The position numbers and the translations under genes were made by a program. From Nymphaea colorata (taxonomy: Eukaryota; Streptophyta; Magnoliopsida; Nymphaeales; Nymphaeaceae): 64,000 bases of DNA. Shown here piece by piece: positions 22,860-35,809 of the stretch (its first letter is position 1; each line of letters opens with the position of its first letter). The DNA lies in the NCBI RefSeq assembly GCF_008831285.2, contig NC_045143.1, positions 806,001 to 870,000 of the forward strand, written 5' to 3'. The notes under the pieces are model-generated. The model saw only the letters and a program-made list of their open reading frames with translations, ran no database searches and was not told where the DNA came from.

Positions 22860-25800
22860 CACTCGCTTGAAACGCTCCCCGCTAATTCTGTTTACGAGTA
22901 ATTCATGAAATTGTGTACGATTCTCCACTTATTTCAAAAACCTCCCACCTTCAGATCTCTCTTCTTAAAATTAATTTTAATTGGATTAGTGCAGAATTCA
23001 TAGTAGGTCAGACGGGTTAACATATCAAAATCCAATACCAATTTGAGTCTCTCGAATAATGGGTATCTCATTTTTCATTTAGGTTTCGAAGAGAACCGAG
23101 AAAAAAAAGGAAGATTCTTCATATTCAAATACCTCCATAGTTACCAAATATATATTTTTTTTTTCTCTAAAATTTGCTTTCTAACTTGTTCCCATTTTTT
23201 CCATTATTGTAACGTATTTACAAATATTTATTTCTAATTCAAGATGTGTATATTTCAGCCACTTCAAACACAGTGGCAATAGTAGATTTCTGATTATAAC
23301 CCAATTAGTGACAGAAACATCTTAGTAGAAAGTAATACATTTAAATTGAAAATCTTAGCTAATCAAAAATAAATGTTTAATACAAAAGTGCAACTAAACT
23401 TCTCCCATTATTCATTTGTGTAAAAAAATTGATACAAGTCCATTATCGGGCTGTTTTCTTGTACAAACTGCACCTGCTCATCGTAATAAATAAAAAAACA
23501 ATCGCCTTTATGAAATATCTAACTAGTTAGGCTGCGGACGGAAACGCCTCTCTCTCTCTCTCTAAGAAATATTTGGCTAATTTCGACCGCTTTCCTGTTG
23601 TCCGGTAAGCGTTGGCTGCCCACCATCTGGTAAGCGAAAATAAGTCCAAGACATGGATCGGGTCAGTTAGACATCCGGTTCGTTTGGTTCTCTTGTCTTG
23701 GATAAGATCCATATCCAAAGCAAGACCGAACCTGATTCTCTTGAACTGGACACTTACTGATCTATACTTTGATCTGGATCGCATTATCCAGATTTTAGTT
23801 GACATTTGATCCATTTGTAGCGTTTTCACATAAAAAAAAGAAAAAATCGATATTAGGCATAGATCTGAATCTCACATGGATACTACCCTAAATTCGGTGT
23901 ATTCAGATCATCTATAAATTGGATGATACTGCTCAATATTTTTAAAAATTTTCACTTGGCTTCTATAAAAGTTTCGAAAATTATATAGTGATTTTTTTTT
24001 GAAAAAAAATTTCTGACTCTCCCACTGGTGCTGGCTAAGACCGCCCGAGCTCACCGGGTTCAACCTATATTCATTCATTCTTTGAGACAGTTCAAGACCA
24101 AGATTAAAATCGCGAGCGGACCGAGAGAGAGAGAGAGACAGACCTGGTTTTAGCTGGTTAATTTTGTATCATGTGAAACACATTATCTCAATATTAATAC
24201 TAATAAAAGTTTAAAATCAAACTTATCTAGCTAAGCGAAAGCTGAGTTGTTAGAGTGCATTATTTATTGGCAAAACTAAGTAATTGACTCACTTGACACA
24301 TTTCACGAGTTCAAGTTAAAATATATATTTAAATAAAGCAAATGGGAAGTGGCGAAGTGAGTTTGCATCGAAACCGAGTCATATTTATGGATCTGAAGTT
24401 TGGACTTGGATACGCAAAGTAAAAAAAACCCAAACCAGGTTGAACTGCAAGTTAGACGATGGCCAATCCATGGGGCGTCTTTATGATTGATGTTGAGTAT
24501 GTCATCGGATCGAGCATTGATTGACAAGAAGGACGCCTCAAAGGATAGACCTGTCCCATGGGCCATGCAATTTAATGTGGACATCCTTCTGTATATGATC
24601 CCATTGACAGTTCACAAGATGGTAGTGATGAGAGCCACCTGTGTGATTTCATGAATCACAAGCAAGCAAGAATAATTGGAGAGTGAGAATGAGAGACAGA
24701 GCCGATAACATGAAAATGCATAAAAAAAAAATTTGGAACAAGAAGTTCTTTAGATTAAAAAAAACAAACAAAAAAAAAGCTGTAAAAATAAAACAGGAGA
24801 ATGAAACATAGAATACAACAACAGAGTAAGAGAGGGACAAAGGAAAGAGAGAGAAACTTCATTGTCTTCATATTTTTAACACTTAGACCTGAGATCCCAT
24901 ACGTGCACATGTGCATGCTTTAAAAGCAGTGGATTGTAACACCCAAGTAAAAATTTAATCTCGTGTTTAAGATTGTATGCACGAGAGAAAAATTTATGCT
25001 TTAAACGAAGTTGATTGTAACACCCGAGTACAAGTTTAATCTCTTAGATCCAAGATTGTGTGTGAGAGAGAGGGAAAAAGAGAGAAAACTTCTAAAGATT
25101 GTCCAAAAACTGATGAAATACCTCACCCTAACTTTTTAAAATTTTATGTAATGATATAAAACTTTGCATACATTCATATATGGTTGCTTTTCCTCAAATA
25201 TAAATTTACATGTTTGTGCTCTCCGCCACTAGGAAAAGAACTTGTTGATGTTTTTGTTTTGCAAATAAATTAGGCCAAAGCATTTTATTGTCTCTAACTT
25301 GTTGATCAATTGTCCGCTCTAAGAATTTGGATTCGAGCAAGCATCTTGAGTTGTTCATTCCATTCTTTGACATATGGTTCTCAGAAGTTTTAGACAAAGA
25401 CTTTGGTAGTTCACGGAATGTCTCGTACAATGTAGGTTTGAAAAAGGTAATTTCACAAATGCTACATAGTAAACCACCAACCATATTGATTAAACAATTC
25501 ATAATTAGTTCACATGGTTTTTATATTTATTCAATTCAGTGATGACTCAAAAATTTAATTTAGATTCAAATCGAGTTGGCATCCAAATGACAAACATATA
25601 GCCAACTCATTGATAGCTATAATGGCTAATACAATCCAAAAATATAGCATTTTAGGTGAGTAAGAGGAATATACTGATCTGGATACCAAACATTCTTTCA
25701 GTACTTTGGGGTGAGATTCATGATATGTTTCATACTTGCATATCAGTGTTTCTCATGATAGACCATAAAAAGTTGATATCTTAGGTGCTCGAAATCGAGA

Positions 25801-26640
25801 TTGGCTGCTTACCAACTTCGCCTACCTCCTTGAAAGATCGAACTTAGAATTTATATTTCCTTTGCAAAACCCCTTGTCACTAAAGTCAAACTTGGATAAT
25901 TAAATATAAAAACAGCTTTCGTCCAATCATTATTGGAAAAGATACATGAAACTTTTTAAAATGTTGAAATAATATCTTGAAGTGTCAGTAGATGACCAAA
26001 GTGGCATGTCCCATAACTACTGACTGCATCATCAGGCGATTCATCTTACTAGAAAGATACACAAAATCGACCTGTATTCTCCGTACTCAATTGGCCTGAG
26101 CATTTTCAAAATATTCCTTCTTAAAACATAAAAATAATAGTTAGGTCGATACAGGATGCTCTGTTGGACTCTTGGACAAAACCCTGAAGGCGCACGTGTA
26201 ATCTGGATTTGATCGTATCACGATGGTCAAAATTTCATATTGGATTTGGGCCGTAGTCTTCTGTTCGTTCTAGTTTCGAAGATCCAAGAGGAGCTGCTTT
26301 AACCTTGGAATTCCCTTCCACTTGCTATTTTGGATTTTGAAGTCTTAAGACAAACCCATATCTGATCTGTTAGTGCCCGTGACATTATCAAGAAGGACGC
26401 CGATATTCATAGATGTGAACCGAATCCGGCTTGTAATGTTGCGGATTTGAGTTCAATGAGCGTATGTGATAAATAAATATTGAAATAATAAGAGTGTGCA
26501 AAAAATAAAAACAAATAATGTTATTGAGCTAAAAATGCTCGAATTAATTGAGCCAGTTATATAGAAGGCATGAAACGTGAGAAGGGGACCTAAAACTCGA
26601 GTGTCTGAGGCATGCGGGGCGTCTTGGCTTGGGCGGGGTA
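22860..26640. other. Intergenic AT-rich DNA, no gene recognised
   Basis: The short frames lack any recognisable domain. At about 24233-24325 there is a segment with an A-box-like GCTGAGTTGTTAGAGTG and a B-box-like GAGTTCAAGTT, possibly a decayed tRNA-derived SINE. Short GA microsatellites occur near 24125 and 25065. Nothing else is supportable. Confidence 0.5.
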
Positions 26641-26655
26641 GAGAGGAAAATGTTC

Positions 26656-26660
26656 AAAAA
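26656..26660 (-). terminator. Pol III terminator of tRNA-His
   Basis: An AAAAA run on the plus strand is TTTTT on the minus strand, six bases after the tRNA 3' end. Confidence 0.8.
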
Positions 26661-26666
26661 GTGAAT

Positions 26667-26737
26667 GTGGCTGCTGGGATTCGAGCCCAGGTCTCCACGG
26701 CCACAACGTGGAATTCTTACCACTAAACTACAGCCAC
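26667..26737 (-). tRNA. tRNA-His (anticodon GTG)
   Basis: A 71-base cloverleaf on the minus strand. The acceptor arm is GTGGCTG/CAGCCAC, and the D-arm carries TAGTTTAGTGGTAAGA. The anticodon stem CCACG/CGTGG holds the loop TTGTGGC with anticodon GTG, and the T-loop is GGGCTCGAATCCC. There is no intron. The extra 5' G of mature tRNA-His is added after transcription. A T5 run follows the 3' end at 26656-26660 (read on the minus strand), the expected Pol III terminator. Confidence 0.95.
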
Positions 26738-26759
26738 AGGTGATGAAGCAAGATGCAAA

Positions 26760-28140
26760 AAGTATTTACTAAAAATGACCATTTGGCGGATGCGACACCA
26801 TTAGTTTTTTCCGTCGGTGCCAGCGTCCCACCGCTCTCTCATTTTTCCTTTTCCAATTCGATTTGTGATGTCTTGAACAGGACGAAGATTGGGAATCATA
26901 GTTTTCTAACCAGGCTTGCATTTCTTGAGGACAATTAATTCTTACCATAACCCCACCTTCTTCCCTCTCTCAATTAGATAATAAAATTGTTGAGCAGCTC
27001 CTATTGTACGTCTCAAGGCTTGACCAAATCCTAGCTGAGTTCAAATCCCGCTTACATATAAGGAATTAAGTATGCGAAATTGTGAATGGGTAGGATTCGA
27101 ATCATATGTACTCTTTATCATGTGTTTTTTGTTTTTATGTTCACATATTCAGATTTGAACGGGAATGAAAAACTCTATTACCAGATCCAAAACTCAAACT
27201 GAATTTACAATCTGAGTCCGATCTTTTGGTTCACGCCCAAGTCCAAATCTGACTTTGAAACTAAAATCCAAACTGTGTTTATTAGACCTTATAAGGGATA
27301 ATAGGACATTTGTTTCAAAGGGTCATTTATGATAGGAAAAATGGGTCATTTGAGAAGAACTTCTTCTTTTTTTGATGAGTTAAATCTGATCCTAGTCTAA
27401 ATCCAATTGGGTATTTAGTTTAATCCAAATTCAAATCCGATTAAATGTCATCTTTTTTTTCTTTTTTCAATCCAGTTCCTTAATCGAAATTCAAACATTT
27501 TTTTTTCATATGCTATTTTTTTTAAGTGATTCAATCTAAGTCTGGTATAAGTCTTATTTTTTGACATCCCTGCCTAAAGACATGTTGAGACTAAACCTGC
27601 CGAGGTAGAGAGACTAGAAAGAGTTATCCGGGCTCAATTATCTAAATGCAAAAAAAAATGGGTCAGTTTGCGCAAGTTAGTGGCTTGTTTATATGAAGAC
27701 CACTTTTAAAACAAGAATCCAGCAATTCGGAACTCCATTTCCAAACTTACACGCAATAAAATCAATTTTATCCAAATTGGCGCATATCAGCCCACGCGAC
27801 AACCGACCCAAAAACTGCCCTCAATCGGCTGATGCAGCTGCATGTCCATTGGATATATTGAAACTTATACACATTTTTTACGAATTTAGAGACATTTCTC
27901 CACAGAAAGCTCGTGTAAAAAGGAGATTGGAAAACATTCCATCTTATAAAAGAAGCAATGACATGGGGGCTCCAAACAGGAATGCTCAGAGATTGAACAT
28001 GCATATGCATGGTCAACAAATTACACAGCTTCGATTGATACATGGAACTAGTCAGTCTTTGATTAGATATAACCCTTCCAAGAAGCAGCCAAAGAACACC
28101 TACTGCAACAAGAAAAAGAAATGAAGTAATCTAGCAGCTC
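26760..28140. other. Spacer between tRNA-His and the CCHC gene
   Basis: No gene recognised. A B-box-like GTTCAAATCCCGC at about 27038-27050 hints at a tRNA-derived SINE relic. The right part (about 27700-28150) is probably the 3' untranslated region and flank of the minus-strand zinc-finger gene; a 143-codon plus-strand frame across it has no recognisable domain. Confidence 0.4.
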
Positions 28141-28154
28141 AAGCAGTTGATTCC

Positions 28155-30686
28155 TCACCTATATCTGGTGAATCCACGTTCAAAGTTGCGGGCTGAAGGA
28201 CACTCATATGCCAAATGGCCGCGACCACCACAGGTGTGGCAGATCATAGACACAGCACAGTCCCTGGTGGTATGACCGTGTTGGTTGCAGGAGCGACAAA
28301 GTATATCCCTCAATGGAGCACCACCATCCAGCCCAGCTTTTGGGCACTGCCGTGCAACATGGCCGGAGATGTTGCACGAATTACAAACAGGTTCATTTGT
28401 GCAATCACGTGCAAAATGTCCAGTCTGACGGCACTTGTTGCAGGCCTTGTCGTTCGTGCATTCCTCGGCTAAGTGCCCTTGCTTGTAGCAGTTGCTGCAT
28501 ATCATTGCCTCACCCGGTCGGAAAACTGCGCTGTTGCACACTCGAGCTAGATGACCAGTCTTGCCACAGACATGGCAAAGGGGCTCGTTTGAGCACTGGC
28601 TGGCCATGTGCCCTGGTTCACGGCAGTTCCAGCACATGGTCGTTGTGGTACACTCGGAAGCAATATGCCTTCAATAAAGAAAGAATCAGCGAAAGACCAT
28701 TTCCAGAAAAGCACAAGATGAATATAAGACATCTAGAAACTCCACAAAAAATTTCTAACTGTATAGCTTTTCAGATCAGTGAGTTAACCAAGTTGGTGCA
28801 ATTGTGGTGCGAACATTGTGAATGCAGAAACCCGTTGTATGATTTGCCAACTCACCCAGGAAGCTGACAGTTGTTGCAGACTGCTTCATTTTGACAGTAT
28901 CTCGCAAAATGTCCAGGTCGTTTGCAGTTATTGCACAGAGGACCCCTGCAAAGGAGACAGGAACAACTCTGTTCAGCCTAGAAACCAAATGAAACGAAAA
29001 AAACAATGCAGGAAGCCTACCAGAAAAATATAGATGCATGTCAGTTTTTCAAGTAATAGTTACATAAAGCATCTAACAAACATAATGCACTGCAAATCAT
29101 TTGCAAGATGGACCAAACAGAAGCTACGAGCCATCAAGTACAGAAGACAACCACCAATTCTAGCCGATATGATGTTCTGATACGAGAATCCCATCTTTAG
29201 GACAACGTAAGAACAAAAACAGTTTTGTATTGCATATATCCTTCTTGTATCCTAATAAATTCAGCAGATGCCCAAGTGGCAGTAGCTGTATGAGCTTCAT
29301 TGCCAAATACTCACAAAATATTCCATGCTTGGGATGTTCAGACACTTTAAACCATGAGAAATAAATTTCTAATAAAAGTCATCATCCTTGAAGCTTCACA
29401 GTGCTATATCATAACGACAAGCACAGCATGCATCATATGCAACATAAAGTGGAAAGGACATCTGTATATAGGACAAGAATGACTAATTTACAGGAAATGA
29501 GTGTGATTATGATTTCCAATTTAGAACAGATGATCCAATTACAGATTTGTACCTTGTATACGACCTATTCAATTGGAGAATACTGAAACTGCAGTTTTAA
29601 AAGAGGAAAAGGTGGCAGGACAAACAAATAGCAAAAGAATATGAAAACAGTTCCAACAAAACCTTAAATGCTCATAATAATTAGATCATGAGCTCATAAA
29701 AGTTAAATGACACTTTCTTGAAGAACTCAACTTTACAAGATGTTGATGCAAAATAGCAACAGAAATAAATACAGAAAACCAAGCAATTTAGTGGGGGACA
29801 GGTCCCATTCTCTCCCTACTTGAGCTACTCCACACAAAAATAATCACAGAAACCTGGCACAAATCGGCCAATCTTGACTTGCTATTAAAGAAGAGATTTA
29901 TTAACCCACTGAGAAATGGTCAATTTCTCATTAGTACAAAGCCCCCATTTCAAAAAAGTGCACATATCAAATTATTACTTCTATAAGTTTTAGGTACTTA
30001 TCGTTTCTTTCCAATTTCAGTTTTTGCTATGCGGAAAACAGATATTGTTTCTAGTTAGGATTGAAAACTGATTAAACGCTTTCTTAACGACTCCATAATT
30101 GCTAGTTTTCCAGTTCATTTTTCTCACCTTGCCAAACATGCATGCTCACCGAGAAATAAGAAACAAATTTAACAGAATTAATTTGACTCCAAAAATTGCA
30201 CATACCTACATAAAGATATAACTGTAAATTTGAACAGTTTATAAAATTACTTGAACTCTAAAATAATTTTTCCTTGGTATTTGCCTGTAAATTGTAAGAT
30301 TTTCTTATTGATGTCCTTTATCGCTTTTTCATCAATAAACAGATTCATGTGCTAATCAAGATATCATCAACTCTTTCTTTCCCCTGGTATTCATCTAGTA
30401 CAATAGCTTCTTGCAAATTAATTTTATGGTATCATTTCATTTATTCATCCTTCTCATCGCCCCTTGGCCCGCCCCTAAGCAGATCACTAGCCCCAAATCA
30501 CTGACAAAACTTCTTCAGTAGTAGCACAAAAGGCTGACGCTCAAGAGGGTATTACAGCAAAGGACTCAAAAGGAAAGCAGACCTGGAACTGCGATAATCC
30601 CTCCTATATGGTGCATCACGATAAGAAGCCCGTTGACTGCCACGAAATACACGAGATCGTGGAGGACTTCTACTCTGAGGACACAT
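28155..30686 (-). CDS. CCHC zinc-knuckle nucleic-acid-binding protein (CNBP/GIS2-like), 235 aa
   Basis: Single-stranded RNA/DNA-binding protein of the CNBP/GIS2 type. Coding exons (minus): 30583-30686, 28856-28945 and 28155-28668. Phases close to give 235 aa. The N-terminus is short and rich in Arg, Ser, Tyr and Pro (MCPQSRSPPRSR to about residue 34, including YRDAPYRRDYR). Nine CX2CX4HX4C knuckles follow, beginning LCNNCKRPGHFARYC, VCNNCQLPGHIASEC and MCWNCREPGHMASQC, and ending ICHTCGGRGHLAYEC before a basic tail FERGFTRYR. The start at 30686 follows in-frame stops and gives the expected Arg/Ser-rich start. Family members are implicated in RNA chaperoning and translation control, but the plant role here is inferred. 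A non-coding first exon is likely at about 31433-31510 (donor GAG then GTCAGT at 31432). Confidence 0.9.
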
Positions 30687-31432
30687 CCTTCAAATTCACC
30701 TGTTTCGCCTATCTGCTTCTTCCAGTTTCACCTCTCCTCCTTGTCCTTCCTGTCCACATTTGCAAGAAGTGTGACATTTTTACAATAGTTCAAGACCACC
30801 TTAGCCGAAAGTGCACCAAGAAACACCAAGGAAACCACCACAGAAACTGGCAAGAGGAAAGAATGCCCAACTTCTAATAGAAATATATAACAAGAACAGT
30901 GCTTCCAACAAGATAACAACTAAAATATACCAACTTTAGCCCACCCAACTTCACTGGTGTAAGGCTCGACGAGTGATGAAAATGACCACATTGAATCCGT
31001 TATAGCTCAAACGACCGAATCACAAAAAAGCAAAAGGCACAGGAAACTATCATCCTCATGCACCAACATGGCCGAATAACACGGAGTTTCAACATGAGGG
31101 AAACGATCCCCAAAAGGGATGCTGGATACAATCCACCCACAGACTGCCTTATTAAATTAGGGAAACAACTAACATCCACAGAACAATTAGTTAGCCATAT
31201 TGAACATCCTGCGTGCAAAAAATTCGTTCAACAGCCAAAAATGATGTTATGAAGGCGAACAAGAAGAAAATCATTCGCCATCACCACCCAAAAAGCAAAA
31301 CCCTGACTAACTCAAAGCCCTAATTATTCGAACATTTTTAACTCTCGCATTCAACGAAAACCGAGGCAATCGTAAATATTCGAACAGGAAAGCAGGTTAG
31401 AAAATGAAGAAGCATAAGAAGGGGGAACTGAC

Positions 31433-31535
31433 CTCGGAGAGAGCCGTTTCCTCTGCCGCGGGACGAGAAGAGAGGCAGGAAATGGAGGGAAAAGAAGCCA
31501 GGGAGGAGGACCTCCCTCCACTTATATTAAGATGT
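31433..31535 (-). promoter_or_regulatory. Probable 5' non-coding exon and promoter of the CCHC gene
   Basis: On the minus strand a purine/pyrimidine-skewed leader ends in GAG followed by the donor GTCAGT (GT at 31432-31431). An acceptor lies near 30700-30711, just before the coding exon. A weak TATA-like TTAATATAAG lies at about 31521-31530. The inference is from splice signals only. Confidence 0.45.
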
Positions 31536-31742
31536 CGGGTTTTTCAAATCTCCCGATATGACGCGATATTTTCTTCAAATGGATTAGACTACGAAAATAT
31601 ATCCAGTCCAAACTTTCGCAACATGTACTTTTAATCTAAATAATTTTCGCCGCGTGTTGTATTAACACGATAATTGATTTAGCAAACCTTTTAATTTTTT
31701 TCATGTTTCTAATCTAGTTTTCTAATATATTTTGTCTGCGGA

Positions 31743-33000
31743 TTCAATTAAACCTAATTATACAAATATCAATGGAACAAATTTGGATAAAATATCTGTT
31801 TTAAATATGTCGGATATGAAAAAAAAACATTAATATTTGGAGGGTCAAAAATCATACATCATTTTCTAATGAAAAGAAGTCCTTTACTTGATTGAGCGTA
31901 AACTTCCCAACTCACATTTACAATTCAGGTCCCCCCAAATGTATCAAAGTCAGTTGTAAGTCCAAATTTAGATTTCATACTTGTGCTTCCCAATTTAACA
32001 ATATTAGTGAACTGTTCTAGTAGTCCCTACTAATGTTACCATAATCATACTTTTGGAACAAGATCCATTAATCTGTTGATCCGGTGAATGGGCCGATTCG
32101 CCGGACCAATTGTTAATGGACAAAAATACATAAACAAAGTATATAAATATGGTGATTAATTAGACGTAAAAGTTGTAAAAAATAATTTAAAGAGAAGACG
32201 CAAAGCTTTCAAGTTGGGAGAAGCAAGCAAAAAGATCTTACTGGCTTCATATGACACGCTCGCGCGTAAACTTTTCTAATAGGCAAGAGAAGAGAAAGGC
32301 ACTTGAGAATCTTAGTCTCAAGGTTAGCTTAGCTTCAAGGACAAGTAAAACAGGGCACCATAAACAGGTTAGCTTAACCTTGAGACTAAGATTTTAGATG
32401 TAGGCGTTTATGGTGCCCTGTTTTACTTGTCCTTGAAGCTAAGCTAACCTTGAGACTAAGATTCTCAAGTGCCTTTCTCTTCTATTGCCTATTAGTCCTA
32501 TGAAGCCAGTGAGACCTTTTTGCTTGCATTTTTATAATCTTCTAACTTGAAAGCTTTAGGCCTTGTCTTTAAATTATTTTTTAGAACTTTTATGTTTAAT
32601 TAGTCATCATATTTATGTACTTCGTTTACGTATTTTTGTCCATTCACAATTGGTCCGGCGAATCGGCCGATTCACCGGACCATTAGAACAGTTCACTGAT
32701 ACTGTTAAATTGGGAAGCGGGTGGTTGATAGACATAGTGGAGCGCAAGTATGAAATCTAAATTTGGACTTACAACTGACTTTGATATATTTGGGGGGACA
32801 TAAATTGCAAATGTGAGTTGGAAAGTTTACGCTCAATGAAGTAAAGGACTTCTTTTCATTACAAAATGATGTATGATTTTTGCCTCTTTGCATACCACCT
32901 TCCAAATATTTTTTTTTTTTTTTTCATATCCGACATATTTAAAACAGATATTTTATCCAAATTTGATCCATTGATATTCTTATAATTAGGTTTAATTGAA
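31743..33000. mobile_element. Long foldback (hairpin) element, 1.26 kb
   Basis: Left arm 31743-32365 is the imperfect reverse complement of right arm 32406-33000, separated by only 40 bases. The outer ends are TTCAATTAAACCTAATTATA and its inverse. Long matching blocks include GGCACCATAAAC at the tip, GATTCGCCGGACCA, and AGTAAAGGACTTCTTTTCAT. Arms differ by substitutions and several indels (for example extra bases at 32258-32280 in the left arm). The 40-base spacer itself repeats an arm segment (AACCTTGAGACTAAGATT). No coding capacity. It lies about 230 bp upstream of the CCHC gene promoter. Foldback or MULE-like MITE is the likely class. Confidence 0.85.
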
Positions 33001-33009
33001 AACCTAATA

Positions 33010-33800
33010 ATAGTACATTTTATTAATTTGTTCTTTTATTTTTCAATGTACACGCAGGGGCTGGGGCGGTCTTTTACGTGCACACAAAGAATTATAACTT
33101 AAAAACGACAAGTTCCACTACTCCAAAGCGGATGAGCGCAATTACTTAAAAAATGGTTTATGTGGAGGTTTCTTTCCCATAAGGGTTCCCAGGGTTGAAG
33201 TTGGAGAGTATATTGAGAGGACGGACTGCAGAACCCAAGTGCAGCATGAGTTTGCTAGGCTGAACTTCAACATGGTGCAGACAATCCACCAGCACCATCG
33301 GCTCACACGCGCGCCTCTGGTCGCAAGGGTCTCCATCCCACCGAGGTCCGCTCTATATTGGAGCCCGTTTTTTCCCTGTGAAGAGCCAATTTCTTGGACA
33401 ATTTATAAAAAGACGTGAAGCATGTGAACTTGGTCAAGTTCTACAAAAGGGGAAGTTGAGGACCCAACATGGTGGGTGACGATTTTGACACCATAAGTTC
33501 AAAATTACATTGTATACCCAATATATATCAGCTAATATACTGTTCTCCCACCTCGATGGCATAAAGACATATCACTTATCAGTGTCGATTCAACAATAGG
33601 GGACTCCACTCATTTTTTCTTGCTTTCATTGGACTTCTTTAAGTCATTTGTGCTACTTTTTTGCCAAAATTTTCACCTTATCTACAAATGTATTTTGTGC
33701 ATTTTGCCTGGTTGATGTCGTGAATGCTAATAAAAAATGCATAGCTTATCATGTAAGTCAGTTAACTTTTTTTTTTTAAAAAAAAAATTTAACGTAAAAC
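33010..33800. other. Intergenic DNA, no gene recognised
   Basis: A 64-codon minus-strand frame at 33142-33336 has no recognisable domain. Nothing else supportable. Confidence 0.45.
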
Positions 33801-33808
33801 ACCCGACA

Positions 33809-35799
33809 TTAAAGTTCTTTATTTGTCTACAGCTAGACCTTTTCACCGAATTTGAACTAAAGCTGTATTTCTATAGTAATGTAATCAAATGGGCAAAGTC
33901 AGATGAGGATCACGTTTTCCTAAAAATTAACATGAATAATTTTCAAAAGATCTTTACATGGGTGGGGGGAGCGGGGGAGGCAGTTGGTGTCGGCAATTGC
34001 CCACATAGACCACAAAAAAAAGAACATTTTATTTTTATATTGATATTTTTGAACAAATTTTCTCATTTACATATTGCTTCCTTTAAAAAATTTAAGTTGT
34101 ACATCTAACATCTCTTAGCCAAAATTTTCTGGCTTGGCCTTGATCTTTAAAAAGCTGAAATTGAAAGATCTAAAAAGCTGAAATTAAAAGATCAGGTTTC
34201 TACCTTAAACCCACGTAATTATTGGGACTGTTATGTAGGAGGTTGCACGGTCCCTCACCTTATTACGAGGATCACAAACTGTGACCATGCTTGCCTTGGT
34301 GAATTTACGTTTGTTTGGTGCATCAGTATAACTCCACTTTTATCAATCTGTTACATTCATGAAGGCCAGTAAGTTAGCATAGTTTTGCCAGCATTTCATT
34401 TTCATTGATGACTCATGTTTTTTTTCCCCTAAAAGATATAAAAAATACATGCAACACACTTGAATGCTGTTAAAAATACATAAAAAAATAATAAAAACAT
34501 GAGATTTTACGTGGTTTTCCACCACAGAAGGCCACCAAAGGATTAATAGTATGAGATTTGATATTTATACTATTTGTTTACAATAATATATAGATATCTT
34601 TTTGATTTTTTTTTACCTGTTTAGGTTGACGTATCTGTTGATAGAGATGCTATTATTATTTTTGTTGACTTCTTTATTCCTATAGATATCATTCCCTTAT
34701 ATATCGCAAAATTATTGCCAACAATAGTAACATTTCTTTTATTGAGCAAAAATGATAGTTACATTGCATAACATCAATATTGTTAGATTTGATATTTACA
34801 CTCACAGTTTACAATAATTTTCATAAACCCAATTTCCTTGCAAATTCAGGTGGATGACCTTCCTTATTGATAGCAATTTCATTATTATTTTTATTACATC
34901 TTTACTTTTATGGATATCATTTTCTTAAAGTCACCACATTACCTTTAACAATAATAACATTTCTTTTGTTGAGAAGATCTTCTTTGATAACGTTAATCAT
35001 TTGCACAACACTTTCCATTTTCAACAAGTCAACGACCTTCCTTGTTGATAATAATGCTACTATTATTTGTGTCCATCTTCACCTCCACAATATAATCCTC
35101 TTATAAGTCACAAAATTATTTTTTATCAATGATCACCTTCATTTTATTGTGAAAATTTTATTTAATAACATTAAACACTTGTATAATTCTCTTTATTTTC
35201 TGGTGCACCATATGGGGATCTTCCTGATCTAATACCATATTAAAAAGTAAATAATAAAAATCTAATATAGTTTTTATTTGCCCATACTAACCCCCCTTGG
35301 TTTCGCCCCTAGACAGATTTATGGAACACGGCGTTCTAGTATTTCATGGACATGTCTCGATCTTTGGGATGAATCCATGAAATACCATGTTTGTATTCAT
35401 GTTGTCAAACAGCTCTTAAGCATCACTTAAAATATTTTTATAGTAGAATTTATCTAGTCGGCCGTTAACTATGTTAACCATCAATGGGTAGGCATTGAAC
35501 AAAAAATTAAACAAATTGAAGATTAGATACCTTCAGGCCACATACTAACTGCATATTCGTATATTTTGTGATCAAGTGCGAACATCCACAACCGGTAACG
35601 TTTACTCTTGAAAGTAAGCTTTAATCAATCGGCAGTAGATGCTAATATGTGAGCCAATCGCAGGGCGTTTGGTAAGAAGAATTTGTATCCTTGGAATGCA
35701 TATTTTTTTAATACATGATAAGAAGGACATCATATTTGAGGAGTGATTATAAACATTGTTTCTAGTTCCGACAATTAAATACTGGACATTCTATAGGCA
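33809..35799. repeat. Dispersed repeat, copy 1 (about 2.0 kb)
   Basis: Aligns along its length in the same orientation with 46641-48539. Both start near ATTTGTCTACAGCTAGACCT and end at ACTGGACATTCTATAGGCA. Inside are three divergent tandem modules of roughly 140-190 bp (near 34621-34760, 34848-34990 and 35025-35175) sharing GTTGATA, ATTATTATTTTTATTAC, TATAGATATCATTTTCTTA and AATAACATTTCTTTT words. There is no intact coding sequence. Probably a decayed mobile element of unknown class. Confidence 0.85.
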
Positions 35800-35809
35800 T
35801 ATTCTATTA

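Noticed and set aside
24233-24325. Functional tRNA gene
   Set aside because: A- and B-box-like words are present but no cloverleaf can be folded; at best a SINE relic.
28313-28867. 184-codon plus-strand frame
   Set aside because: It is antisense to the CCHC exon. Its Cys/His-rich look is the shadow of the zinc-knuckle codons.
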